A DNA stretch of 64,000 nucleotides, from positions 7,839-71,838 of the forward strand of contig CBKWJC010000024.1 of NCBI GenBank assembly GCA_966674685.1, written 5' to 3'. This DNA is from Thainema sp966674685. GTDB taxonomy: Bacteria; Cyanobacteriota; Cyanobacteriia; Phormidesmidales; Phormidesmidaceae. This document shows positions 17,505 through 25,107 of this stretch, one piece after another. Each line of letters starts with the position of its first letter. The first letter of the stretch is position 1. The position numbers and the translations under genes were made by a program. The notes below the pieces were generated by a model. That model worked only from the letters and a program-made list of their open reading frames with translations, made no database searches and was not told the DNA's origin.

Positions 17505-18314
17505 ATGAATGAGCACAACAATACCAAGCACAATCCCGACGCAAATCCTGATCCAATTACAGGCCAACATGGTGCCCATCCGGTTGGTACGGGAGTAGGT
17601 GCTGCGAGTGTTGGAGCCGTTGGTACGGCTATTGGCGCAGTTGTTGGTGGCCCCATTGGCGCGGTTGCTGGTGCGTTTATCGGTTCTATTGCAGGTGGTC
17701 TAGCTGGAAAAGGCGTTGCTGAGCAAATTGATCCGACTGTTGAAGACGAATACTGGCGCAATAATTATCAGTCTCGTCCCTATGTTGAGTCAAACTATGA
17801 CTACGACAAAGACTATTCCAGTGCATACCGGACAGGCTATGAAGGCTATTCGAATTACAGCGGCCGCGGCCTGAACTACTCCAAAGCAGAACCCTACTTG
17901 CGAGAAGACTACGAAAAGCGGCGTAATAACAGCAGTCTGGCTTGGGATAAAGCAAAATATGCAGCCCAGGATGCGTGGAATCGAGCCGAAAATTCAATTC
18001 AAAATTATCGGACGCACGATGATTATTGGCGCAGTAATTATCAGTCTCGACCCTATATTGATCCGAGACATGATTATGACTACTATGCGCCAGCTTACCG
18101 AATGGGATATAACAGCTATGCGCTTTATAGCTTTAATCGAGGCATGACTTACGAGCAAGCTGAACCTCAAATCCGCTCTGAGTATGAGCGTAATTACGGC
18201 AATAGCGGATTAGGTTGGGAAAAAGCGAAGTACGCTGTTCAAGATGCTTGGAATCGAGTTAAGGATATTGTGTCTGGGAATGGTCACCCTACCCACCAGC
18301 GCTCGACTTACTAA
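17505..18314 (+). CDS. Glycine-zipper protein with two tyrosine-rich repeats
   Basis: A 269-residue protein in two parts. Residues about 25-75 are a glycine-zipper hydrophobic segment (GTGVGAASVGAVGTAIGAVV, then GPIGAVAGAFIGSIAGGLAG), suited to membrane insertion or oligomerisation. Two homologous units of about 90 residues follow, each running from YWRNNYQSRPY or YWRSNYQSRPY through a YxxAYRxGY segment and an A-x-P-x-L/I-R-x-x-Y-E segment to W-x-KAKYAxQDAWNR. Single-unit relatives occur in many bacteria as uncharacterised proteins, often near stress genes (recollection, not checked). The internal duplication and the fusion to a zipper are notable. Function unknown. Confidence 0.85.
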   Translation: MNEHNNTKHNPDANPDPITGQHGAHPVGTGVGAASVGAVGTAIGAVVGGPIGAVAGAFIGSIAGGLAGKGVAEQIDPTVEDEYWRNNYQSRPYVESNYDYDKDYSSAYRTGYEGYSNYSGRGLNYSKAEPYLREDYEKRRNNSSLAWDKAKYAAQDAWNRAENSIQNYRTHDDYWRSNYQSRPYIDPRHDYDYYAPAYRMGYNSYALYSFNRGMTYEQAEPQIRSEYERNYGNSGLGWEKAKYAVQDAWNRVKDIVSGNGHPTHQRSTY

Positions 18315-18315
18315 T

Positions 18316-18428
18316 CTTGCCACCCTCATCCCCCAACCCCCTCTTCCACGAGAGGAGAAGGGGAGCTAGAAAATTATTACTTCTCAAAGTCCCTCTCCCG
18401 CTCCGGGAGAGGGATTTAGGGTGAGGGC
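18316..18428. repeat. Interspersed CCCTCATCCCCCAACCCC repeat
   Basis: Palindrome-like repeat immediately after the preceding stop: CACCCTCATCCCCCAACCCC on the left and GGGAGAGGGATTTAGGGTG on the right. This is a common cyanobacterial intergenic repeat type and may act as a transcript 3' hairpin. Confidence 0.7.
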
Positions 18429-18567
18429 TAAAATTTTCCCTACTAGATGTTTCAATAGTCTGTGTAGTGATAAATTCAGTATAAATGTCTTTCTTGAGGG
18501 AGTTGGCATCAACTGGAGCGACCCTTTAGGGTGCAACTAACCTAGCTGATATGGGCCAGGTTATATA

Positions 18568-18659
18568 AAGTCGCGTATAAGAACCCAATTTATTTTTCAT
18601 GAAACGCTTGCTCCGCAAGCGTTTCATGAAAAATAAGTCCTGGGTTTTCAACCGGACTT
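18568..18659. repeat. P3 element overlapping the MFS gene start
   Basis: A 92-bp copy of P3 with a near-perfect centre: TTTTTCATGAAACGCTTGC followed by its complement. The centre contains two ATG codons, both in frame with the transporter gene that follows, so the annotated N-terminus of that gene is read from the repeat. Confidence 0.85.
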
Positions 18660-20158
18660 CAATTAGTTGCTTTGTTAGCGTTGCCAGACAAGTGGATCTA
18701 GTTCCTGTTGAAACCCCGTTAGTTGAAGAACTTCCTCCCATAGAGGAAGCTTCTCAAGCAGTGCTGCCGCTTATTCCCAATACCGAACCGGGAAAGCTAG
18801 TTCATCCTGTTGACGAAAAGAACACGATTCGCCGCAGCCTGTGGGCCTCTAGTTGGGATGGCCTGTTTGCCACCATCTATGTTCAAACCACCAGCGGTGT
18901 CTTGCTGAGTAACTTTTTAGTTGAGCTACAGGCCAGCCCTGCGGCGATCGGCATGATTGTTTCAGTGCCGCTGCTGGCGAATTTGGTACAGCCCCTCGGT
19001 GCCTCCTGGTCAAACCGAACACAGAGCCGCAAAAACTTTGGATTTTGGGTCAATGCTCCCGCCCGTCTGCTGTGGTTAGGCTTAGCTTTGGGTATTGGGG
19101 CTGCTACTTGGGGCAATTTTGACATTTCTTATTTAATATTTCTGTCTTTAGCTGTCGTTCTGGTTAGCTCATTTCTGAATGGCTTAGGAACAGCTTCTTG
19201 GCTGAGCTGGTTAGCGTCGCTGGTGCCTCGTCAGCTCAGGGGGCGCTACTTTGGCCTACGCAACAGCATTGCTAGTCTAACTGCCCTGATAGCAGTGCCT
19301 CTAGGCGGAGTGCTTGTTTCTCACTGGCCCGGTGGATCGCTACAGGGCTATGGTGTGGTGCTGGTGATCGGCGTAGTGGCTGGGTTGATTAGCCTGGGGT
19401 TTCAGCGATTGATGGTAGACGTGAGTCCGCAGGATCAGATGCAGCTACTGCGTAAACAGCAGCGCTGGACAGATCGCCAGAATCCGCCTAGTGAAGAGAT
19501 GAAGTCTTGGTTCTGGCAAGATGCCAATTTTCTAATTTTTCTGACCTACTTTGCTGTCTGGAATTTTTCAGTCAATCTCAGCAATCCCTTTTTCAATCTG
19601 TATCTGCTGGAAGATCTGAAGCTGGATGTGACATTGGTGACGATTTACACGAGTCTGTCAGCGGCAGCAACCTTAGTCATGCTGGTCGTTTGGGGCCGAG
19701 TGGCGGATCGGCTCGGCAATCGCATTTTGCTACTGAGCGTAGGGCTGGTGGTAGCCATCACCCCGATTTTATGGCTGGTCACAGGAGCCAACAGTTTATC
19801 AGTTTGGCTTTGGTTTCCGCTCCTGCACCTGCTGGGCGGCGGTACTTGGGCTGCCATTGATCTGTGTTTGAATAATCTGCAAATTGGCATTGCGCCCATT
19901 CATAACCAATCGGGCTATTTTGCGATCGCAGCCGCTGTCGCCGGGGTGTGTGGTGCCCTCGGCACTGTAGCCGGAGGATACATGGCTGAAGCGGCGAGTT
20001 ACACAGGTTTGTTTGGGCTGTTTATGCTGTCGGGTCTGCTGCGGCTATTTGCCCTGATGCCCTTGCTGTTTGTCGAAGAAGGTCGCTCCATTCGACACAT
20101 TCTGCAAGTTTGGTTTCCGGGGCGTTCTTACAGTAGAGGACTGAGTGTTGAGGATTGA
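18599..20158 (+). CDS. Major facilitator superfamily transporter
   Basis: Up to 519 residues, about twelve hydrophobic helices. The first helix region (SLWASSWDGLFATIYVQTTSGVLLSNFL) and loop 2-3 (GASWSNRTQSRKNFGFWVNA) fit the MFS_1 pattern; a second half starts after a charged central loop near residues 275-305. The 5' end is uncertain: the ATGs at 18599 and 18626 lie inside a P3 repeat, and the first plausible non-repeat start is a GTG at 18692, leading into VDLVPVETPLVEELPP. Residues 30-75 look acidic and unstructured. The substrate is unknown; inner-membrane efflux or uptake is inferred. The N-terminus may have been altered by the repeat. Confidence 0.88.
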   Translation: MKRLLRKRFMKNKSWVFNRTSISCFVSVARQVDLVPVETPLVEELPPIEEASQAVLPLIPNTEPGKLVHPVDEKNTIRRSLWASSWDGLFATIYVQTTSGVLLSNFLVELQASPAAIGMIVSVPLLANLVQPLGASWSNRTQSRKNFGFWVNAPARLLWLGLALGIGAATWGNFDISYLIFLSLAVVLVSSFLNGLGTASWLSWLASLVPRQLRGRYFGLRNSIASLTALIAVPLGGVLVSHWPGGSLQGYGVVLVIGVVAGLISLGFQRLMVDVSPQDQMQLLRKQQRWTDRQNPPSEEMKSWFWQDANFLIFLTYFAVWNFSVNLSNPFFNLYLLEDLKLDVTLVTIYTSLSAAATLVMLVVWGRVADRLGNRILLLSVGLVVAITPILWLVTGANSLSVWLWFPLLHLLGGGTWAAIDLCLNNLQIGIAPIHNQSGYFAIAAAVAGVCGALGTVAGGYMAEAASYTGLFGLFMLSGLLRLFALMPLLFVEEGRSIRHILQVWFPGRSYSRGLSVED

Positions 20159-20165
20159 GGGTTGA

Positions 20166-20205
20166 GGTGGATGGGTGGATAGGTAGATGGGTGGATAGGT
20201 GGATA
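20166..20205. repeat. Tandem GGATGGGT / GGATAGGT octamers
   Basis: About five degenerate 8-bp units (GGTGGATGGGTGGATAGGT and so on) directly after the MFS stop codon. It looks like a slippage-prone minisatellite; no function is evident. Confidence 0.65.
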
Positions 20206-20424
20206 ATCGAGTAATGATGAGATAAAGCCAATCTACTCTGTTACCTCATACCCCCCACTCCATACAGCTTCCCAGGGGATTGCTGAAGTTAGAAATGAGA
20301 AAACAAGCTTACACCTGCTGATTTTCAACGCGTTTTAGCCAGTTTAATGGCTGTTACCAGTCGCTCCCCCTGAATCAGCATCAGCAGTCTATTGATGAAT
20401 CAAACTGTAAAATTAATTAAGTAT

Positions 20425-20853
20425 TTATTGAATACGTTTTCGCAGTTTATTGACATAAATAGAAGGGCCAATAATCGTAGCAGCATGTTGCTCAAACTGT
20501 ATCGATAATCGACCTGCTAAAAATCCAGCTTGGAATGAGGGCTTGAATGTCCAGAAATCTTCAAACTGATGTTCTGGATGGTAGTCTAATTCTGCTAGAC
20601 GAATATTTATGTGGGAGATGAATGACTTATGCTCCTGAATCGGTACAGAAATAATTTTGACCTTGAGTAGGGATGCTGTTGTGAGACCAAAGCATAAGCC
20701 AAATACGATTCCTACCCAAATGCCAAAGGGTAAAGCAAAGCCAAAGCTGACGCCCATTACGAGTGAAAATAGCGACGACAGCAGCAGCATAAATAGTAGT
20801 GATGAAGCGGCTGTCATTGTAATTAATGTGCCCCAGAAACCTCTAGGTTCCAT
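20425..20853 (-). CDS. Small membrane protein, unknown function
   Basis: About 142 residues from the ATG at 20851-20853 (MEPRGFWGTLITMTAA). Two hydrophobic helices span roughly residues 8-60 (SSLLFMLLLSSLFSLVMGVS, FGFALPFGIWVGIVFGLCFG). A soluble tail of about 75 residues follows, including LDYHPEHQFEDFWTFKPSFQ and ending IYVNKLRKRIQ. A longer frame up to 20931 runs into the P2 repeat and was not accepted. The tail resembles PH-domain-like small bacterial membrane proteins only in general shape; I do not recognise the family. Confidence 0.7.
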   Translation of the reverse strand: MEPRGFWGTLITMTAASSLLFMLLLSSLFSLVMGVSFGFALPFGIWVGIVFGLCFGLTTASLLKVKIISVPIQEHKSFISHINIRLAELDYHPEHQFEDFWTFKPSFQAGFLAGRLSIQFEQHAATIIGPSIYVNKLRKRIQ

Positions 20854-20883
20854 ACCATTTTTTCCTAAATGAAATTCTGTTAT

Positions 20884-20986
20884 AAGTAGGTTGGCATAGA
20901 TAAACGCATCTAAAAAACCGGGGGAGTGCACCTCCGGGGCGCTTCCCCGGTTTTTTAGATATGCATTTATTTGTATGTAGCTACTT
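20884..20986. repeat. P2 element, copy 1
   Basis: A 103-bp palindrome with perfect AAGTAG / CTACTT ends. Inner arms are GCATCTAAAAAACCGGGG and CCCCGGTTTTTTAGAT around AGTGCACCTCCGGGGCGCTT. Further copies lie at 28827-28926, 40303-40404 and 54480-54580. Confidence 0.88.
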
Positions 20987-21055
20987 AGCTATTTTAAGCG
21001 TAAGCTGCGAAGGCTCAAAATTCTGCGATCGCGCATCTCAACCTTGCAAATCGCG

Positions 21056-21637
21056 TTACTGGATCAGCCTTGCAACATCAATCTGAATCGAGGGAAAACT
21101 CTCTGGGCAAACCATGCCGCTGGTCATGATTATCTGTGATTGATAGTTGTCATCGACGGGATTCCGCAACACAATTAATTCTCTGGTTTTCAGATTAATG
21201 ATCCAGTATTCAATGATGTTCGCTTTGGCGTAGATCTGATGCTTAACCTGCAAATCTTTTCCCAAGCTGGTGTTTGAATATTCAATTACCCAGAAAATAT
21301 CGGATGGATAGGGATGTCTCTCCGTTTTATACAGATCGCCCAAGGGTTTCACAATTGCAATATCAGGCTCTGGTTCTGAATCATTGAGCAGGGTGATCGG
21401 TTTTGCTTCTCGTACTTTGGCTTGGTTGCCTAATCGCTCTCGCAGATAATCTGCCGCATCACTACTCAAACCAGCATGGAGAATTCCTTCCGGGGACATC
21501 TCAATCAGTTCTCCATTCAATAATTCGAGGGGTTGACCATCGAAGACACCTGCATCTACAGCTTTGTGATAGCTATCAATGCTCCATCGATAGGGAGTAA
21601 CAATTGGAGATGGTTGATTATCGGCTGCGACTGTCAT
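21056..21637 (-). CDS. Uma2 family (DUF820) putative restriction endonuclease-fold protein
   Basis: About 193 residues from MTVAADNQPSP; an ATG 15 bp upstream is also possible. The Uma2 pattern is clear: YRWSIDSYHKAVDAGVF, GQPLELLNGELIEMSPEG, then the PD-(D/E)xK-like core EPEPDIAIVKPL followed by DIFWVIEYSNTSLGKD and VKHQIYAKANIIEYWIINL. Members are highly multiplied in cyanobacteria and are of unproven function; nuclease activity is inferred from the fold. It stands alone, convergent with neither neighbour. Confidence 0.93.
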   Translation of the reverse strand: MTVAADNQPSPIVTPYRWSIDSYHKAVDAGVFDGQPLELLNGELIEMSPEGILHAGLSSDAADYLRERLGNQAKVREAKPITLLNDSEPEPDIAIVKPLGDLYKTERHPYPSDIFWVIEYSNTSLGKDLQVKHQIYAKANIIEYWIINLKTRELIVLRNPVDDNYQSQIIMTSGMVCPESFPSIQIDVARLIQ

Positions 21638-21753
21638 CGGCTTACCCTCCATCGCTTTACCTAAAGCACTGTAGCCATTTTATATTGTATTTACCTGAAA
21701 TTGGGCAAACTACAACTGACGGAGTTCATCTTATGATCGCGAAAGGAAGTTAA

Positions 21754-22500
21754 ATGGGTATTACGGCTGAGTTAAAGCAAATTTCTGTAGAAACTCTAGA
21801 GATATTTAGGCAAGATCCAGCTTTGTTATCGCTATTCTTTAATGCCCAATGGCTTCCTGAGTCACCGATTTGGCAGCAAGCTAAATATTTGGCTGGAACA
21901 TCATCTGAAAAGAATAAGCAGAAAGCTCGTGCAAAATTTGAACAACTGTCACACGAGCATGAGCTACAAATTGGACATTATAGCTGGCAGTCTCTAAAAC
22001 AACAGTTTCTGGATGACTGGGAAGTGCCAGCGTTAGACTTACACAAATATTTTCCGGAACTAACTTATCTATTAGCAGGATATGTGCCAGGTTCACTTAC
22101 ATCGATATGGACGATTCCAGAGCTTAGGAAACTAGCAGAAAATCAAGGTCAAAAGGACTTTTTCTCGTTTCTAGTTGTTGAGAATTCAGAGTGGGATGAC
22201 TTTCCCTTAGTAAATGCAATTTTTGCGGGAATTGAAATTGATTGCGAAGCAGATTATGGACGGGTGCGCTACTTATTAACTGATGAAGTTGGACAGATAC
22301 TAGATGGATTGCTGTATCTCTCAGAGGAAGGTTTTCAGGATCGTTACGAGCGTGAATCTCAGAAAGAAGATCCTTTTCCTTTGATTGATTGGGAAGAAGA
22401 GGAGATGTTTGACTGGTTAACAGACTATTACAACAACATAACAGATTATTATGAAACTGCTTTTAGGGATAAAAAAGCAATGCTGCTTTATTTAACTTGA
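21754..22500 (+). CDS. DUF1877 (YfbM-like) family protein
   Basis: A 248-residue soluble protein. The opening MGITAELKQISVETLEIF, the middle LDLHKYFPELTYLLAG (equivalent to the family's LDKxWxxLHYLLTG motif) and the later CEADYGRVRYLLTDEVGQI fit DUF1877/YfbM. A longer than usual C-terminal half is acidic (IDWEEEEMFDWLTDYYNN). Members are small cytoplasmic proteins of unknown role. The gene is AT-rich relative to its neighbours. AAAGGAAG precedes the ATG. Confidence 0.75.
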   Translation: MGITAELKQISVETLEIFRQDPALLSLFFNAQWLPESPIWQQAKYLAGTSSEKNKQKARAKFEQLSHEHELQIGHYSWQSLKQQFLDDWEVPALDLHKYFPELTYLLAGYVPGSLTSIWTIPELRKLAENQGQKDFFSFLVVENSEWDDFPLVNAIFAGIEIDCEADYGRVRYLLTDEVGQILDGLLYLSEEGFQDRYERESQKEDPFPLIDWEEEEMFDWLTDYYNNITDYYETAFRDKKAMLLYLT

Positions 22501-22577
22501 AATGACGTGACAAAGTTCTTGACAGTAGTAATTGCCATGATGGATTGGTAAAACTCTCGGTTATTGCTGGCTGTGAA

Positions 22578-23111
22578 TCACAGTGTTTCAATAAATGCCA
22601 GTACCTCATCGCACCAGTCAATCCAGGCCATTTCGTAGCGAATACCGCGTCGCAATGTCATGTAGCGAAACTGTTCGGGCAATGAGGGATTTGTTTCTGC
22701 CTTAAATAGAGCATCCTTCTCTTTGTAAAACGCAAGCTGATCGAGGTGCATCTGGCGACGATACTGCAATTCCTTGATCAGTAAATCGCGTGGCATAAAG
22801 GCTCCGGACAGTACTTTGACGAGCAAATCCTCTCGAATGGGAGTGGGTTCAGTTGGTTCTGCAAACCAATTAGCTAACTCCTGTTTACCTAAATCAGTGA
22901 CGTAATAAATCTTCTTATCCGGCTTACCTTCCTGGGGAATTTTTTCAGATTCAACCCAGCTTTTGTCTTCCATCTTGCTGAGTTCGCGATAAATCTGCTG
23001 CTGGCTGGCTTGCCAAAAACAGCCCACTCCTTCATCAAAGCGCTTACTGATGTCGTAACCGCTGCAAGCTTCATTGATCAGAACTACTAGAATCGTGTGC
23101 GCTAACGCCAT
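22578..23111 (-). CDS. PadR family transcriptional regulator
   Basis: A 177-residue regulator starting MALAHTILVVLINEACSGYD (ATG at 23109-23111). The winged-helix domain shows GYDISKRFDEGVGCFWQASQ, then QIYRELSKMEDKSWVESEKI and the wing KKIYYVTDLGKQELANWF. The C-terminal half (AFMPRDLLIKELQYRRQMHL onward) is the Vir_act_alpha_C dimerisation helix pair. It is divergent from the efflux adaptor gene, and palindromes between them resemble operators, so it is likely the local, ligand-responsive repressor of that pump and of itself. A frame extending to 23390 crosses repeats and operators and is not coding. Confidence 0.93.
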   Translation of the reverse strand: MALAHTILVVLINEACSGYDISKRFDEGVGCFWQASQQQIYRELSKMEDKSWVESEKIPQEGKPDKKIYYVTDLGKQELANWFAEPTEPTPIREDLLVKVLSGAFMPRDLLIKELQYRRQMHLDQLAFYKEKDALFKAETNPSLPEQFRYMTLRRGIRYEMAWIDWCDEVLAFIETL

Positions 23112-23159
23112 TTTGACCTGTAGGAAAACGTAATCGAACAGTGACAAGTGTCTCGACTC

Positions 23160-23339
23160 ATATCTTGCACCGAACCAGAAGAATAATCGTGCCGCCGGAT
23201 CGCGGCAACAAGATGCTTTTAGGCTTCTATGAAAAATATGAGTTGACTCACATCTTGCACTTTGAGAACCCGAAGTGGCTATTTTTCTGCCACATCGCGG
23301 CGGCAAAATAGCCTTTCTGGATTTTGCTGCCAGATGTGA
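23160..23339. repeat. Two tandem P5 repeats upstream of the PadR gene
   Basis: A degenerate copy (about 23160-23225, with TCTTGCACCGAACC and a GCCGCCGGATCGCGGC centre) is followed by a clear copy at 23248-23339. The latter is bounded by TCACATCTTGCAC and GCCAGATGTGA, with inner arms GTGGCTATTTT / AAAATAGCC around TGCCACATCGCGGCGGCA. They fill the space between the PadR start and the operator sites. Confidence 0.7.
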
Positions 23340-23345
23340 GTTGAC

Positions 23346-23460
23346 ATACTCAATAAGTTGAGTATAAGCTGTGGACGTAATATACAACAAGTTGAATACA
23401 AAACTTTTGTATATAAAAATACATGTATATCAAGCAATTGAATATCAACTTGTTGTATAC
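23346..23460. promoter_or_regulatory. Three PadR-type operator palindromes before the efflux operon
   Basis: Three related dyads: ATACTCAATAAGTTGAGTAT (23346-23365), TATACAACAAGTTGAATACA (23381-23400) and ATATCAACTTGTTGTATAC (23442-23460). The common half-site is about GTATxCAAC, and the second and third are inverted copies of each other. The last ends 12 bp before the adaptor ATG. They sit between the divergent PadR and HlyD-type genes, as expected for autoregulated PadR repressors. AT-rich DNA between them could hold the -10 and -35 boxes; I do not assign these. Confidence 0.7.
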
Positions 23461-23472
23461 GTCCTCAAGGAT

Positions 23473-24930
23473 ATGGCTATGACCTCTGAGACACCCGCTT
23501 CGGTCTTCACGCGCTTTCTCTGCCATGCTTCTGCATCCCCTGACTTAAATTCAGATGTTGAGCGCCAGGATGCTGCGTTAAATTCGGTTGATGATGAACT
23601 GTTGATGGAGAGTGCGACGCAATCTCTATCCCAGGCAACGGTTCCATCAAGTTCGTATCGAAAACAGAGACGGCGTTTGTTGTGGTTGCTGCCGTTAGTG
23701 GTTGGGGCTATGGGCGCAGGTGCGATCGCACAATCGCGTTCAACCAGCCAAACTCCAGTTGCCGTTGAACAGTCGCAGGCACTACCTGTGGAAACAATGG
23801 CGGCTGAACCCGTGAGTAGCTATACGGTGCAGCGAACCTATACCGGGGAGATTACTGCTCGGCGTACCAGTGACTTGGGGTTTGAGTTGGCAGGTACCGT
23901 CACGCAACTCTATGTGGAAGAAGGGGAGCAGGTTACAGCGGGACAGGTTTTAGCAGAGCTGGATATGCGATCGCTCGATACGGAACGACAGCAGCTAGTG
24001 GCGCAGCGGGATCAACTGCTAGCTCAGCTTCAGGAACTCCAGGCAGGGCCACGAACAGAAGAGATTGCAGCGGCGCGGGCAGCAGTGGCTGACTTGGAGC
24101 AGCAGGTTCAACTAGCCCAGCTTCAGGAGTCGCGGCGGGAGTATCTCCATGCTGAGGGAGCGATTTCCAGAGATGAATTGGATCAGCAAAGCTTTGGTCG
24201 GGGTTCGCTAGAGAATCGGCTGAAACAGGCTCAGAGTCAGTTAGATGAACTGTTGGCAGGTACGCGCTCAGAGCAGCTTGTGGCTCAGTCAGCTCGTATA
24301 CGGCAGTTGGATGCCAGTATTCAGGCGGTTGATGTGCAGCGCTCCAAGAGTACATTAATGGCACCGTTTAACGGCATTGTCAGTCAGCGTTTAATTGATG
24401 AGGGTGTCGTTGCTAGTCCTGGACAGCCCGTGCTGAAGCTGGTTGAGGGTGACTATCTAGAAGCTCGGATTGGTGTACCAACGGACGAAGCAGGTGCGAT
24501 CGCAGTTGGCAGTTCCCAAACGCTACAGGTAAACGGGCAGGCTATACCTGCGACAGTGACGGCGCTGTTACCAGAGCTTGATCCGACCAGCCGCACGGTA
24601 ACGGTTGTGCTACAGCTAGAGCCTTCAAATGTAGCCACCATCGGTCAAACTGCCCAATTGCTGCTCGAAACGTCTCAGCCAGCAGAAGGGTTTTGGGTAT
24701 CCAATACTGCTTTGATTCAGGGTGATCGCGGCCTGTGGTCGGTGTATGTACTCGATGATCTGGCAGAGGGCGAAAACCCCCTCGTAGCAACGCGGACAGT
24801 GGAAGTGCTGCATACCGATACCAACCGCGATCGCGTTTTAGTGCGAGGTACACTACAGGCCAATGATCAAATCATTACTAGCGGCACACATCGCATCGTT
24901 CCAGGCCAAGCCGTGCAAGCTCTCCAATGA
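23473..24930 (+). CDS. HlyD/AcrA-type efflux periplasmic adaptor
   Basis: About 486 residues from the ATG at 23473; the ATG at 23479 is better spaced from AAGG. A long N-terminal cytoplasmic stretch of about 65 residues precedes one transmembrane anchor (RLLWLLPLVVGAMGAGAIA). The adaptor core follows: lipoyl half-motif GFELAGTVTQLYVEEGEQV, a Gln/Arg-rich coiled-coil hairpin (LDTERQQLVAQRDQLLAQLQ to about SARIRQLDASIQAVDVQ), then the beta-barrel VGSSQTLQVNGQAIPATVTA. It links an inner-membrane RND pump to an outer-membrane channel. The pump gene follows after 177 bp. Expression is probably controlled by the divergent PadR protein. Confidence 0.92.
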   Translation: MAMTSETPASVFTRFLCHASASPDLNSDVERQDAALNSVDDELLMESATQSLSQATVPSSSYRKQRRRLLWLLPLVVGAMGAGAIAQSRSTSQTPVAVEQSQALPVETMAAEPVSSYTVQRTYTGEITARRTSDLGFELAGTVTQLYVEEGEQVTAGQVLAELDMRSLDTERQQLVAQRDQLLAQLQELQAGPRTEEIAAARAAVADLEQQVQLAQLQESRREYLHAEGAISRDELDQQSFGRGSLENRLKQAQSQLDELLAGTRSEQLVAQSARIRQLDASIQAVDVQRSKSTLMAPFNGIVSQRLIDEGVVASPGQPVLKLVEGDYLEARIGVPTDEAGAIAVGSSQTLQVNGQAIPATVTALLPELDPTSRTVTVVLQLEPSNVATIGQTAQLLLETSQPAEGFWVSNTALIQGDRGLWSVYVLDDLAEGENPLVATRTVEVLHTDTNRDRVLVRGTLQANDQIITSGTHRIVPGQAVQALQ

Positions 24931-25049
24931 TTTGATTACTTGTAATTGATGCATAGGGCGTGTTAGGCGGAGCTGTAACGCACCGTAAAACTGAATCTAA
25001 AAATTGAAAGACCAAATTAATTTGGGTTGTATTAAAACGTATTGCACTA

Positions 25050-25099
25050 GGGCGTATGCCATACGCCCCTACAATTCCTCATTAGGCGCATCCTGCGCC
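25050..25099. repeat. Paired hairpins between adaptor and pump genes
   Basis: GGGCGTATGCCATACGCCC (25050-25068) is a perfect palindrome of a common cyanobacterial repeat type. A second small hairpin, GGCGCA-TCC-TGCGCC (25085-25099), ends 8 bp before the pump ATG, where a Shine-Dalgarno would lie; I see no purine-rich site there. Confidence 0.6.
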
Positions 25100-25107
25100 T
25101 TATACTT

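Noticed and set aside
23112..23390. Longer start for the PadR gene
   Set aside because: It would translate through P5 repeats and operator palindromes; the PadR domain begins at 23111.
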